Source: Planctomycetaceae bacterium
Lineage (GTDB): Bacteria; Planctomycetota; Planctomycetia; Pirellulales; Pirellulaceae
Reading direction: 5' to 3'
NCBI GenBank assembly: GCA_007121535.1
Contig: SKKK01000387.1
Span: 1 to 47,458, forward strand
DNA length: 47,458 nucleotides
This document shows positions 7,145 to 16,104 of this stretch, one piece after another (position 1 is the stretch's first letter; the number at the start of each line of letters is the position of its first letter). The notes under the pieces are model-generated. The model made no database searches, had not been told where the DNA came from, and worked only from the letters and a program-made list of their open reading frames with translations. The translations under genes were made by a program, and so were the position numbers.

Positions 7145-8866
7145 ATGACCACGTACACCAAACGGCAGAATTGGGCAATCGTTCTCGGACTGGCACTGGG
7201 GGGCTGGCTCGTTTGCGCGGGCTGCGAGCCGAACAATCAAACGCCCGTCCCTCCCGTGGTGCCGGCAGAAGACGAGCCGGCAGAAGACGAGCCGGCGGAA
7301 GACGAGCCGGCGGAAGACGAGCCGGCGGAAGACGACGGGACGGCGGAAACGGACGGAGTCGAGTCTGCCGAGAACGCGCCGGCCGCTGACGACCACGAAG
7401 TGTCTGCCAAACCGCTCCCGGAAGAAATCGCCACGGAACGTCTTACCGCGTTGAGCGATTCGTTTCGAGAAGTGGCCAAGGCGGCCAGTCCAAGCGTAGT
7501 TCAGGTGGCCGTAGAGGTGCGCCCGCGGGCCCGCAGACGCTCCCCGGATCTCTCCGAGGAAGAGCTGGAGGAGCTGCGGCGGCGTTTCGGTCCGCTGCTG
7601 GACCGGCACCCCGAGTTGCAGCCGTTCTTTCGCGGACGACGTCAGCCGCAGCAGCAGCCGAATTACGACCGCTACAACGTGCCCCTGCCCATCGGCAACG
7701 CCAGCGGTTGGGTTTATGACCGGCAGAGTCACGTGATCACCAGCCATCACGCGGTCGTCCAGGCAGAACAGATCACAGTGACGTTGTACGACGATACGGA
7801 AGTCAACGCCCAGTTGATCGGGTCCGACCCGCCGACGGACGTGGCCGTGCTGAAGATCCACACTGAGAATCTGCCTCCGGCAACGCTCGCCGAGCAGCCC
7901 GTGGAGCAGGGCGACATCGTGCTGGCGATCGGCTCGCCGTTTCGGTACGCGTTTTCGGTCAGCCAGGGGATTGTCTCGGCCACGGAGCGTCAGGTAGGCA
8001 TCCTCGGCCCGCAGGGCTATGAAAGCTTCATCCAAACCGACACGGCCATCAATCCCGGCAACTCGGGCGGCCCGCTGGTCAATGCGCGGGGCGAGGTCGT
8101 CGGCATGTGCACGGCCATCGCCAGCCGCACGGGGGCCTTTGCCGGGCTGGGATTTGCCACGCCCGTGGACTTGATCCGCGAAGTGGCCGACGCGTTGATC
8201 CGCGACGGAATTGTGAAACGCGGTTATCTGGGAATGGTCATCAGCGATGATCGGGGAGTTCTCGCCAGTTTCGATGCGGAAACCGGTGTGCTGATCGAAG
8301 ATCTGGTCGAAGGCGGCCCGGCCGATCAAGCGGGCCTTCGACCGGGCGACATCATCAAGGCGATGGACGACGAAGCGTTCGAAGACGCCGGGACGCTCCG
8401 GGAACGCGTCGCACGAAGCGAGCCGGGACAGTCGATTCGTGTTCGGCTGTCGCGCGAAGGCGAACAGGTAGACGTTCAGGTGACCCTCGGACAGCAACCG
8501 GTCGAACCCGAGGACCCCGACGAGCCGGTTCCGGTGGAGCCGCCGGGGCCGGAGGAGCCGGGGGAAGCCGAGGCCCTAGCCAAGCTTGGGTTTCAACGTC
8601 TGGTCGCGCTCACGCCGGAAATCGCTCGCGAGCACGACTTGGATACGTCCCGCGGCATCCTGGTGCTTGGCGTGCGGCGATTCAGCTCGGCGGCCATCGC
8701 CGGTCTCCGCCAGGGCCACATCATCGTCCAAGTGCACGGACAGGAAGTGACCGATATCGACGGTCTCCGCCAGGCGGTCGAGGCGCGCGACCTGGACGAA
8801 GGCGTGCGGATGCGGGTGCAAGCTCCCGGCGGCCCGGCACGCTTTGTACTCCTGTCGTTGGAATAG
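7145..8866 (+). CDS. htrA: HtrA/Deg-type serine protease, lipoprotein, two PDZ domains
   Basis: A 573-residue periplasmic protease/chaperone. The N-terminus is a signal peptide ending VCAGC (Cys27), so the protein is probably lipid-anchored. An acidic linker of EDEPA repeats follows (about residues 41-63). The trypsin-like domain has all three catalytic residues: His202 in ITSHHAV, Asp232 in TDVAVLK and Ser307 in NPGNSGGP. PDZ1 begins near GYLGMVI and PDZ2 lies at the C-terminus. ATG 7145 is chosen because the signal peptide begins there. The glycosidase gene follows after 88 bases and the glycosyltransferase overlaps that, suggesting one operon behind the sigma54 promoter. Confidence 0.9.
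   Translation: MTTYTKRQNWAIVLGLALGGWLVCAGCEPNNQTPVPPVVPAEDEPAEDEPAEDEPAEDEPAEDDGTAETDGVESAENAPAADDHEVSAKPLPEEIATERLTALSDSFREVAKAASPSVVQVAVEVRPRARRRSPDLSEEELEELRRRFGPLLDRHPELQPFFRGRRQPQQQPNYDRYNVPLPIGNASGWVYDRQSHVITSHHAVVQAEQITVTLYDDTEVNAQLIGSDPPTDVAVLKIHTENLPPATLAEQPVEQGDIVLAIGSPFRYAFSVSQGIVSATERQVGILGPQGYESFIQTDTAINPGNSGGPLVNARGEVVGMCTAIASRTGAFAGLGFATPVDLIREVADALIRDGIVKRGYLGMVISDDRGVLASFDAETGVLIEDLVEGGPADQAGLRPGDIIKAMDDEAFEDAGTLRERVARSEPGQSIRVRLSREGEQVDVQVTLGQQPVEPEDPDEPVPVEPPGPEEPGEAEALAKLGFQRLVALTPEIAREHDLDTSRGILVLGVRRFSSAAIAGLRQGHIIVQVHGQEVTDIDGLRQAVEARDLDEGVRMRVQAPGGPARFVLLSLE
7261..7335 (+). repeat. Five 15-bp tandem repeats encoding AEDEP
   Basis: Five in-frame copies of GCCGGCRGAAGACGA, the first two with A and the last three with G at the variable position. 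They encode the acidic linker after the lipid-anchor cysteine of the protease. Confidence 0.9.
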
Positions 8867-8954
8867 CATCGCGATTGCCGCTTTGGAAATCCGGCCGGGG
8901 TGGGCGGCGATGCGATCACCCTCACCCCAAGCTTCACCGACAAACCCGAAAATC

Positions 8955-11219
8955 ATGCTAAGCAAATGGCTGCCCTGGAAATTCTTGGTTCGGCATGCGT
9001 TGCATCGCCATGGGTTCATCGACCCGTTCACGGTGCTGGCCCGGCTGCGACGGTTCGCACAGCCCTCCGACGTGCAGGAGCCCATTGAACTGATTCGAGC
9101 GGGCATCGTTTTCCATGCGCGGGGCGTGTTGAACGCGCGTGCGATCCAACACAACCTGGACTGGGTTTGGCCGTACTGGGTCGAACGTCAGTTTCGCCCG
9201 GAGGATCCGTCGTTCATTCCGCGGGCTTTTTCGTTCAGCCACATCAATTTGAGCCATCGCAACTGGACCGCGGTCGGCCAGCCGGACTGGCCGGCTTACC
9301 CCATCGTCGACCCCCGCGGTTTGGTGACACCGCTGTTCGATGGCTGGTCGCTGGATGCATGGGTGGTGGGCGACACCCAGAGCCTGCTGCCATCGAAGTT
9401 GGCCGAAGCCGAGCAGTCGCTGCAGATGGACGATCAATTGGCCGTGCACACGCGAGCCGAGCGGCGTGGGCAAGTGCTGCAAAGCGACGTGCGGGTGGTT
9501 GTGCTGCAGGACCAACCCGTCCTGCAAGTGCAACTGAAGGCCGAGGCGCCGCCAGGCCAGTGGCTGGCGGTGGCCCTGCGTCCCTACAATCCGGAAGGCG
9601 TTCAATTCGTCGAGGCGATCGATTATTGGGCGGAAGAGCGTTGTCTGGAAATCGAGAAGAAACATCGCCTGACGTTCAGCGAAGCACCGGAGCGTGTGGT
9701 CTTCGCCAATTATCAGGAGGGCGACGTGCTGCAGCATCTGACGGAAGACAATACTCCCAGGACCAGCATACGTTGCGGTGTCGGCATGGCAACGGCCGCG
9801 GCCATGTTCCGTCTGGATCACGACGGCAAACGCAGCCTCGACTGGCGGCTGCCTCTGCCGGTCGAATCCGTGGAGCCTTCCGGTGCACGCCGCTTGAGCA
9901 AGGTGTCGCGCACCTGGCCCCAGACGGTTGAGGGAACCGCCAGGCTGAGCGTCCCCGATTCCCACTATCAGTACCTGTACGAAAGCGCGGTGCGGACGCT
10001 GCTGTTGCTTTCGGCCGACGAGATTGTGCCCGGGCCCTACACCTACCGCCGCTTCTGGTTTCGGGATGCGAGCCTGATGATGAATGCCTTGATTGTGCTG
10101 GGGTTGGGCGAGCGGTGCGTGCGGGCCTTGCAGCGTTTTCCCGAACGGCAAGACCGCCACGGTTGTTTTCGTTCGCAGGAGGGCGAATGGGACTCGAACG
10201 GTCAAGTGCTTTGGATCTATGGCCGCTACCGGCGATGCTTCCACCAGCAGCTTCCCGCGCAGTGGAAGGACGCCATCTACAAGGGTGCCGCGTGGATCGG
10301 CCGCAAACGGCGCGAAACCGGCAGTCAAGGGGCGCATGCCGGGCTGCTCCCACCCGGCTTCAGTGCCGAGCACTTCGGACCTATCGACTGGTACTACTGG
10401 GACGATCTGTGGGGCGTTGCCGGACTGGACGCCGCCGCCGAGCTGGCCGCCGCGCGCGGCGATGCCGAACAGGCTCAACGGTTCCGCGCCGAGCGAAACG
10501 ACTTCATGGCCGCCATCCTGCGCAGTCTGGACGCCGCGGCGGCCGGCCAGGCTCGAGGCGCCTGGCCGGCGGCGCCCTATCGGCGGATGGATTCCGGTGC
10601 GATCGGCCTGCTGGCGGCCGACTACCCGTTACAGTTGGTCCAGGCGGGCCATGAGCCGTTGCTGCGGACCATCGAGTATTTTCGCAAGCATTGCTTCCAC
10701 CGCGGAGCCTTTTTCCAGGACATGATCCATTCGGGAATCAATGCCTACCTGACGCTGACGATCGCCCAAGTCCTGCTGCGCGCCGGGGACGCGAGCTACC
10801 GTGACTTGATCGACGCGGTGGCCGGCATGGCCTCGCCCACCGGGCAGTGGCCGGAAGCGATCCATCCGCACACCACGGGAGGCTGCATGGGCGACGGGCA
10901 GCATGGTTGGGCCGCCGCCGAGTGGATCCTCATGATTCGCAACCTGTTCGTGCGCGAAGAAGGCGACGCCCTGCTGCTGGGCTCCGGACTCTTTCCTCGA
11001 TGGCTGGAGCAACAGGGGGAGGTCGCCTTCGGACCGACGCCCACCCCCTGGGGGCCGATTCATGTACGCTTCACCGCTTGCGCGAACGGCCTGCTGCTGA
11101 CCGCCGACGCCGCTTGGCACGGCGATGCCCCGGAGCTTCGCGTCCAAGTGCCCGGCTATCGGGCGGGGATCGTCCGCGAGCCGGTAAGGCAACTGCTGAT
11201 CGAGAGGAACTTGGCATGA
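8955..11219 (+). CDS. Six-hairpin (GH15-like) glucosidase/trehalase-type protein
   Basis: A 754-residue protein. The C-terminal two thirds resembles (alpha/alpha)6-barrel glycosidases of the GH15/GH63/GDE group: RRFWFRDASLMMNALIVLG, DSNGQVLWIYGRYRR, IDWYYWDDLWGVAGLDAA and the late GGCMGDGQHGWAAAEWILM. The N-terminal part (to about residue 330) is probably a beta-sandwich. I see no signal peptide, so it is probably cytoplasmic. The substrate cannot be told from sequence; storage alpha-glucan or trehalose-like sugars are reasonable guesses. ATG 8955 starts the conserved part but has no clear ribosome site. The stop overlaps the next start (ATGA), which indicates translational coupling with the glycosyltransferase. 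Confidence 0.72.
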   Translation: MLSKWLPWKFLVRHALHRHGFIDPFTVLARLRRFAQPSDVQEPIELIRAGIVFHARGVLNARAIQHNLDWVWPYWVERQFRPEDPSFIPRAFSFSHINLSHRNWTAVGQPDWPAYPIVDPRGLVTPLFDGWSLDAWVVGDTQSLLPSKLAEAEQSLQMDDQLAVHTRAERRGQVLQSDVRVVVLQDQPVLQVQLKAEAPPGQWLAVALRPYNPEGVQFVEAIDYWAEERCLEIEKKHRLTFSEAPERVVFANYQEGDVLQHLTEDNTPRTSIRCGVGMATAAAMFRLDHDGKRSLDWRLPLPVESVEPSGARRLSKVSRTWPQTVEGTARLSVPDSHYQYLYESAVRTLLLLSADEIVPGPYTYRRFWFRDASLMMNALIVLGLGERCVRALQRFPERQDRHGCFRSQEGEWDSNGQVLWIYGRYRRCFHQQLPAQWKDAIYKGAAWIGRKRRETGSQGAHAGLLPPGFSAEHFGPIDWYYWDDLWGVAGLDAAAELAAARGDAEQAQRFRAERNDFMAAILRSLDAAAAGQARGAWPAAPYRRMDSGAIGLLAADYPLQLVQAGHEPLLRTIEYFRKHCFHRGAFFQDMIHSGINAYLTLTIAQVLLRAGDASYRDLIDAVAGMASPTGQWPEAIHPHTTGGCMGDGQHGWAAAEWILMIRNLFVREEGDALLLGSGLFPRWLEQQGEVAFGPTPTPWGPIHVRFTACANGLLLTADAAWHGDAPELRVQVPGYRAGIVREPVRQLLIERNLA

Positions 11220-12511
11220 AAATCGTCATGTTCACCAACACATATCTGCCGCTGGTTTCCGGAGTGACTCGTTCGGTCGAAACGTTCAGCGACGACCTGC
11301 GGACGCTTGGCCACGAAGTCCATGTGGTTTGCCCGACCTTTCAGGGCGCCACCAAGTCGACCGACACGATTCTGCGGGTTCCGGCGATCCAGAACTTCAA
11401 CGGCAGCGACTTCTCGGTGCGGATTCCGCTGCCCGGTGCAATCAGCCAACACCTTTACAAGTTCCCTCCCCACCTGATCCACTCCCATCATCCGTTTCTC
11501 TTGGGCGATGCTGCGCTACGCAAAGCCAGGGAGTTGGGGCGGCCGCTGGTATTCACTCATCACACCATGTACGAAGACTATACGCACTACGTCCCGGTCA
11601 ATCAGCAGCGGCTCCGGCAGTTTGTGATTCGCCTGAGCACCGACTATGCGAACCTGTGCGATCATGTCGTTGCCCCGAGTGAAAGCGTTGCCCATGTGCT
11701 CCGCCAACGCGGCGTCGAATCCCCGATCACGGTCATCCCCACCGGCGTGGATAGGGACTTGTTTGCCAGCGGCAAGGGTCGGGCGATGCGCAAGCGGCTG
11801 GGCATCCCGCCAACCAGCAAGGTGATCGGCCATCTTGGCCGTCTGGCGCCTGAGAAGAATCTCGATTACTTGGCCGAAGCGATCGCCCGCTACCTGGGCC
11901 GCGATGCCGCCGGCGACAGTTGCTGCCTGATCGTGGGCAGCGGTCCCTCCCAAGAGCAGATCGAAAGAATCTTTCGGGATCGCGGCGTTGGCGAGCGTCT
12001 GTATATGGCTGGCAAGCGTGCGGGGCAGGAGCTGGCCGATGCATACGCGGCCATGGATCTGTTCGTCTTTGCCAGCAAGACCGAGACGCAGGGCATGGTC
12101 TTGGCCGAGGCGATGGCGGCCGGCAAGCCGGTCATCGCGTTGGATGCGCCCGGAGCGAGGGAAGTCGTCCATTCGGACGAAGTCGGACGATTGCTGGACG
12201 GCGATGCCGATGCAGAAGTCTTTGCGGAGGCCATCGCCCAGTTCCCTCTGGCTGGCGACGCGTACGCTCGACACGCTCGGGCAGCCAGCGAGCGGGCCCG
12301 CAAATTCAGCCGCGAGCAATGCAGCCGGAGACTGGCCGCGCTGTACGAACAACTCGAGCGGCAAGCGCGGCGCGAAACCGGCGGCGAACAGCACACCGCA
12401 TGGGATTCGCTGTTGGTCCGCCTGCAGACCGAATCGGACTTGCTGGCCGCCAAAACCCATGCTCTGGTCGCCGCAACCGAGGGAGACTCGGACACCAATC
12501 GGGTCCAATAG
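11216..12511 (+). CDS. GT4-family glycosyltransferase
   Basis: A 431-residue GT-B enzyme. The N-terminal domain is KIVMFTNTYLPLVSGV, with HSHHPFLLGD and THHTMYEDYTHYV. The C-terminal nucleotide-sugar domain has HLGRLAPEKNLDYL and the E-x7-E motif region TETQGMVLAEAMAAGKPVIA. The pattern resembles diacylglycerol glucosyltransferases/MgtA-type GT4 enzymes, so a glycolipid product is possible, but polysaccharide synthesis cannot be excluded. The start overlaps the preceding stop by four bases (ATGA) with GAGAGGAAC upstream. The last 60 or so residues are a charged tail outside the usual domain. Confidence 0.83.
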   Translation: MKIVMFTNTYLPLVSGVTRSVETFSDDLRTLGHEVHVVCPTFQGATKSTDTILRVPAIQNFNGSDFSVRIPLPGAISQHLYKFPPHLIHSHHPFLLGDAALRKARELGRPLVFTHHTMYEDYTHYVPVNQQRLRQFVIRLSTDYANLCDHVVAPSESVAHVLRQRGVESPITVIPTGVDRDLFASGKGRAMRKRLGIPPTSKVIGHLGRLAPEKNLDYLAEAIARYLGRDAAGDSCCLIVGSGPSQEQIERIFRDRGVGERLYMAGKRAGQELADAYAAMDLFVFASKTETQGMVLAEAMAAGKPVIALDAPGAREVVHSDEVGRLLDGDADAEVFAEAIAQFPLAGDAYARHARAASERARKFSREQCSRRLAALYEQLERQARRETGGEQHTAWDSLLVRLQTESDLLAAKTHALVAATEGDSDTNRVQ

Positions 12512-12513
12512 TG

Positions 12514-12606
12514 CGTTGTCCAGACTGTGTCTGCGGTTTCGCGGTCATGGACAACCACTTGCACGTTCTGGTGCGGTTGGAGCCGGATGCCGCAAACAGG
12601 AGATGA
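12514..12606 (+). pseudogene. Fragment of REP-associated (IS200-like) tyrosine transposase
   Basis: About 30 codons read CVCGFAVMDNHLHVLVRLEP, the HxH core (NHLHV) of the Y1 transposase/RAYT family, then a stop. The rest of the gene is absent on both sides. Following bases 12607-12723 hold only a 44-codon open frame of unknown value. A cluster of palindromic repeats lies 600 bases downstream. Confidence 0.65.
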
Positions 12607-12723
12607 CCGAAGAGGCAAAAACCGATCTCGACTTCTACCCAGTCGCGGCGCGCCGGACCATCGTGTCAGCGATCCGCCTGCAACTGATGCTGTACTTCTG
12701 GTGCGTGGGAGACAGGTACTACT

Positions 12724-12975
12724 GTGAAAACGATTGATTTGGGACAGCAAGAAGTGGCTTTGTCGACACTAATTGACTGGGCGCGTCAAGAACCCGTGTT
12801 GCTGTTAGCCCCGGACGGTCAAGAATTCTGCTTGGCTGAGGCAGACGATTTCGACCAGGAGGTCAATAGGTTGCGACAGAGCCGCACCTTCCAGGAATTC
12901 CTCGCTGCGCGTTCGGCGTGCTCGCAACGAATCCCGTTGGAGCAGATCGAGCGGGAACTCCAAGAGTTGCCTTGA
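12724..12975 (+). CDS. Phd/antitoxin-like small protein
   Basis: An 83-residue protein beginning MKTIDLGQQEVALSTLIDWA with LLAPDGQEFCLAEADDFDQEVNRLR. This layout is seen in small prevent-host-death-like antitoxins: a short beta-alpha N-terminal DNA-binding part and a charged helical tail. No recognisable toxin gene follows; the next 40 open codons (12972-13094) match nothing I know. It may be an orphan antitoxin or a regulator left after loss of the toxin. Confidence 0.5.
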   Translation: MKTIDLGQQEVALSTLIDWARQEPVLLLAPDGQEFCLAEADDFDQEVNRLRQSRTFQEFLAARSACSQRIPLEQIERELQELP

Positions 12976-13201
12976 AGTGGCTCGCAGTCAGGAGTTACGG
13001 AGGCGCGGTGAATGTGATTCCGCGAAATGGAGCTGGCGTTGATGAGGATGTCGTCTGGCGGTGGTTGGTGGCCGACGAATCTGCAGGTCGGTAACCGCGT
13101 TTTCCAAACAAGAACAGCCTGATTTCTTCCTCCACAACATCGTCGCGGTCTGGCTGCAGCAGACCCAACGCGTGGGCCACAATCGACTCACGCTCATCGG
13201 C
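12976..13201. other. Intergenic stretch without a recognisable gene
   Basis: A minus-strand frame here reads ADERESIVAHALGLLQPDRD and DDVVEEEIRLFLF, which looks protein-like. It has no start and runs into repeat-derived sequence, so it is at most a gene scrap. Confidence 0.4.
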
Positions 13202-13326
13202 AGTAGCAGGCACACTCCGTGTGCCGTACGCCACGGTAGCAGGCACACTCCGTGTGCCGTACGCGGGGGTTACGGCACACTCCGTGTGCAGTCCGGGGGT
13301 TACGGCACACGGAGTGTGCCTACTAC
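13202..13326. repeat. Cluster of four palindromes GGCACACTCCGTGTGCC
   Basis: The 17-base palindrome occurs at 13209-13225, 13242-13258, 13274-13290 (last base changed) and, in inverse form GGCACACGGAGTGTGCC, at 13304-13320. The outer flanks GTAGCAGGCAC and GTGCCTACTAC mirror each other. It is a REP-like cluster, and may also act as a terminator for the convergent dehydrogenase gene. Confidence 0.8.
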
Positions 13327-13347
13327 TTTGTTGTTTTGGTGCCGTGC

Positions 13348-14367
13348 TTAGGCTGTTATTGCCGCCTGATTGACGATGTTTTGGCCTTCGCCTCGAATGT
13401 ACGATTCGATGTTGTCCACGGTTGTTTCCAGGATGCGTGAAACGGCTTCCCGCGTGTTGAAGGCGCTGTGAGGCGTGACGACCACGTTGCGCAGACGAAT
13501 GAGCACGTGGTCGGCCAAGAGCGCGTCCAGGTTGTGCTTCCGCTCGTACACAGAACGAAGCAGCTCGGCCTCTTCGCGAATGACCGGTTCCTCGGGCAAC
13601 ACGTCCAGGCCGGCCCCGCACACTTTGCCTTCGGCCAAGCCCCGCACCAGTGCCTGGCTGTCGATCACATTGCCCCGTGAAGTATTGATGATGATCGCAC
13701 AGTCCTTCATCTGCGCGATTTGTTTGTACGAAAGCAAGTGCCGTGTTTCCGGCGTCGAGGGAACGTGCAGACTGATCACATCGGCGCGCTGCAGCAGTTC
13801 GTCCATGTCGACGTACGTGAAACCGATCTGTTCAGCCGCTTCGGCATCGGGTTTCACGTCGCATGCGATCACTTCCATGCCAAACCCGAGCGCGATACGG
13901 ATCACGTGCCGTCCGATGTTGCCGGTGCCGACCACGCCGAACGTCTTGCCCTCCAGATCGAAGCCCTGGAGCCCGCGGGGGGAGAAGTCGCCTTTCCGGG
14001 TGCGATCGATGGCCTGGTCCATTTTGTGGCTGAGCGTCAGCAGCAGCGCGAATACGTGTTCTGCCACCGTATTGTCGCCATAGGTCGGTACGTTGCACAC
14101 CGCCACGTCATGCTGTTCGCAATAATCGAGATCGATGTGGTCGACCCCGGTCGAACGGGTGGCGATCAGCTTCAAGTTGGGAAATTGTTCCAGCACTTTG
14201 CGGTTGAGCCGGGAGTAGATGAACGTCGAAACGGCCTCGGTATCGGCATGCTCGCTCGCGTTCTCGGCCGAGAGCGAGTCGCTGAGCAGCTTGACGTCGT
14301 GTTGCTGGCGAAGGTCCTCGAAGGCCTGGCGTTCCCAGGCCTCCAAGTCAAAAATTGTCATCTTCAT
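13348..14367 (-). CDS. D-2-hydroxyacid dehydrogenase (D-lactate dehydrogenase-like)
   Basis: A 339-residue NAD-dependent dehydrogenase. The Rossmann motif is VVGTGNIGRHV, the substrate Arg is in INTSRGNVID, Glu in VLPEEPV and the catalytic His in VTPHSAFNT. It reduces a 2-oxoacid such as pyruvate to the D-hydroxyacid, or the reverse. The insert ERKHNLDALLADH before the final motif resembles fermentative D-lactate dehydrogenases. ATG 14367 has AGGAG eight bases upstream; a second ATG lies two codons on. A strong sigma54 promoter lies about 65 bases upstream, consistent with regulated redox balancing. Confidence 0.87.
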   Translation of the reverse strand: MKMTIFDLEAWERQAFEDLRQQHDVKLLSDSLSAENASEHADTEAVSTFIYSRLNRKVLEQFPNLKLIATRSTGVDHIDLDYCEQHDVAVCNVPTYGDNTVAEHVFALLLTLSHKMDQAIDRTRKGDFSPRGLQGFDLEGKTFGVVGTGNIGRHVIRIALGFGMEVIACDVKPDAEAAEQIGFTYVDMDELLQRADVISLHVPSTPETRHLLSYKQIAQMKDCAIIINTSRGNVIDSQALVRGLAEGKVCGAGLDVLPEEPVIREEAELLRSVYERKHNLDALLADHVLIRLRNVVVTPHSAFNTREAVSRILETTVDNIESYIRGEGQNIVNQAAITA

Positions 14368-14429
14368 CAGGAAGACTCCTTTCGATCAGTCTAATTTTTC
14401 GTTGTGTCGTTTGTCCTGCTGTCCGCTGT

Positions 14430-14446
14430 TGCAAACCGTATGCCAC
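14430..14446 (-). promoter_or_regulatory. Sigma54 (-24/-12) promoter of hydroxyacid dehydrogenase
   Basis: On the minus strand TGGCATacggtTTGCA has exact spacing and one change from the -24 consensus. Transcription would start near 14419, leaving a leader of about 50 bases. Confidence 0.65.
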
Positions 14447-14507
14447 CAGGCAGGCCGGCGGCAACCACCGCATTCCGCTGTGGAACATGGCTCCACGCCC
14501 GTCAGGC

Positions 14508-14525
14508 TGTCGCATCACGGCGCCA
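14508..14525. promoter_or_regulatory. TGTCGCA half-dyad upstream of hydroxyacid dehydrogenase
   Basis: TGTCG, 8 bases (CATCACGG), then CGCCA: four of five match to the second half CGACA. The centre is about 98 bases upstream of the predicted transcription start. Confidence 0.4.
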
Positions 14526-14582
14526 AGCTGTCATGCACAGCGGGTGCGGCCGGCCTTTGGCGCCGCCATGGATCAGCATGGA

Positions 14583-15800
14583 TCAGGGAACGGCCGGCAG
14601 ACGCTGCCGCGAAACAGGCTGGCTGGGCGGCACGGGGGTATCTGCCGATGATTCGTCAGACAGACCAGGGTCCCTGAGCAGACGATACCCGCCCGGAACA
14701 CCATGCGGCGAAAGCACGATTTGCCATACTTGGTTGACCCGAGCCCGAAAGGCGCCGGCGCAAGACAGCAGATAGTACCGCCACATCCTGTAGAACCGCT
14801 CGTCATACCGATCCTTCAACGATGGCCAGTGCCGGTGAAAGTTATCAAACCAGTGCATGAGTGTCCGATCGTAGTTCGCCCCCAGGTTCTGCCAATCCTC
14901 TACGACAAAACGCCCTTCAACCGCCTGGCAGATCTGCCGTGCCGAGGGAAGCTGGGAGTTGGGAAAGATGTAACGGGCGATCCAAGGATCGTGTCCGGTC
15001 GCAGTCTGTTGGACGCCGATGCTGTGCAGCAGACCCAGTCCCGAATCCTCAAGACACCTTCGTACGACGGCCATGAAAGAGTCGTAGTTCTTCGGGCCGA
15101 CGTGCTCTAGCATTCCCACGCTCAGAAGCCGATCGAACCGTTCGTCCAGGTCGCGGTAGTCCTGGTAGCAAATTTCCACGGGCAGTCCGCGGCACAACCG
15201 GGTGGCAAAGTCGACTTGTTCTTGCGAGACGGTCACTCCCACGACGTCCACCCGATACCGTTCGGCCAAGTAACGCGCGGTGCCTCCCCAGCCGCAGCCG
15301 ATATCCAGCACGCGCATCCCGGGCTCCAACCCCAGCTTACGGCCGATCAGCTCCAGTTTCGCCTCCTGGGCTTCGTCCAGCGTCGCGGCGTGGTCCCAGC
15401 AGCCGCAACTGTAGATCAATCGCCGGTCCAGCATCGCCTGGTACAGTCCGTTCCCGATATCGTAATGGTGTCTGCCGATCCGGAACGCCCGTGACGGCGA
15501 CTGGAGATTCACCAGCTTGGAACTCAGCACGTGGCAGGTGTCGTACCACGAGCCGACCATCCGGTCCAAACGCGCGCGGAGGATCCGGAAGAAGAACTCA
15601 TCCAGCCGTTCGCAATCCCACCAGCCGTCCATGTAGGACTCGCCCAACCCGAGCGATCCTTGGGCCAGCACGCGAGAGAACATCGCGGGGTGATGCACCT
15701 GGATGTCCCAGGGCCGCTGATCGCCCGTATGGACGCCGGCGGCGGCCAGCAGTTTCTCGGCCCGAGCACGCGACTGCCCATTTGCTGACTTTCTCCACAT
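14583..15800 (-). CDS. cfa: Cyclopropane-fatty-acyl-phospholipid synthase
   Basis: A 405-residue SAM-dependent enzyme that adds a methylene bridge across double bonds of membrane phospholipid acyl chains, a typical stationary-phase and stress modification. Visible are LGLGESYMDGWWD, HYDIGNGLYQAMLD, MIYSCGCW-type context (LIYSCGCWDHAATLDEAQ), SAM motif VLDIGCGWGG and SVGMLEHVGPKNYDSF. Length is close to E. coli Cfa with a slightly shorter N-terminal domain. ATG 15800 has a full AGGAGG site. The sigma54 promoter at 15928-15944 faces it and is divergent from that of the exported protein gene. Confidence 0.93.
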   Translation of the reverse strand: MWRKSANGQSRARAEKLLAAAGVHTGDQRPWDIQVHHPAMFSRVLAQGSLGLGESYMDGWWDCERLDEFFFRILRARLDRMVGSWYDTCHVLSSKLVNLQSPSRAFRIGRHHYDIGNGLYQAMLDRRLIYSCGCWDHAATLDEAQEAKLELIGRKLGLEPGMRVLDIGCGWGGTARYLAERYRVDVVGVTVSQEQVDFATRLCRGLPVEICYQDYRDLDERFDRLLSVGMLEHVGPKNYDSFMAVVRRCLEDSGLGLLHSIGVQQTATGHDPWIARYIFPNSQLPSARQICQAVEGRFVVEDWQNLGANYDRTLMHWFDNFHRHWPSLKDRYDERFYRMWRYYLLSCAGAFRARVNQVWQIVLSPHGVPGGYRLLRDPGLSDESSADTPVPPSQPVSRQRLPAVP

Positions 15801-15927
15801 GGCTCCTCCTTTCTATGCGGCTGCCGGTTCGCGTATCTGGGCCAAGGCATAACGCACCATTTGGCTCGCATAGAGGTTTGTCATGCACACATCGCAAGGC
15901 CCCTGTTTCCCCGCTGTATCCCATGAT

Positions 15928-15944
15928 TGCAATTTGCATGCCAA
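15928..15944 (-). promoter_or_regulatory. Sigma54 (-24/-12) promoter of cfa
   Basis: On the minus strand TTGGCATgcaaaTTGCA has exact spacing and one change from consensus (C to T, as at usp). The predicted start near 15917 leaves a leader of about 117 bases. Confidence 0.68.
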
Positions 15945-16044
15945 GATGTTCAGGCTGCCAGGCAACGGGTTAGTAGGTCCCGTTTTGGTGCCAAGCTGAT
16001 CTTGCCAAGCAACCCAGTGACTTACTGACGGCCCAACGTGTCTG

Positions 16045-16053
16045 TCTGTCGCA
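16045..16053. promoter_or_regulatory. TCTGTCGCA site between divergent sigma54 promoters
   Basis: Identical to the first nine bases of the usp and htrA sites. The second half of the dyad is not recognisable. It lies about 77 bases upstream of the predicted start for the exported protein and about 138 upstream of that for cfa, so one activator site could serve both. I see no gene in the remaining 15801-16381 intergenic region. Confidence 0.45.
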
Positions 16054-16104
16054 CTGGAAACGGCCAACAGAGAACGCTACGGTATCCCCAACGCCTCTTC
16101 GCTT

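Noticed and set aside
8958-10478. 506-codon antisense open frame opposite the glycosidase gene
   Set aside because: GC-rich codon structure of the real gene creates long antisense frames; no domain is recognisable.
11516-12508. 330-codon antisense open frame opposite the glycosyltransferase gene
   Set aside because: Same shadow effect; the sense strand encodes a clear GT4 enzyme.
12995-13621. 208-codon minus-strand frame
   Set aside because: It overlaps the dehydrogenase 3' end and the palindrome cluster; only a short middle part looks protein-like.
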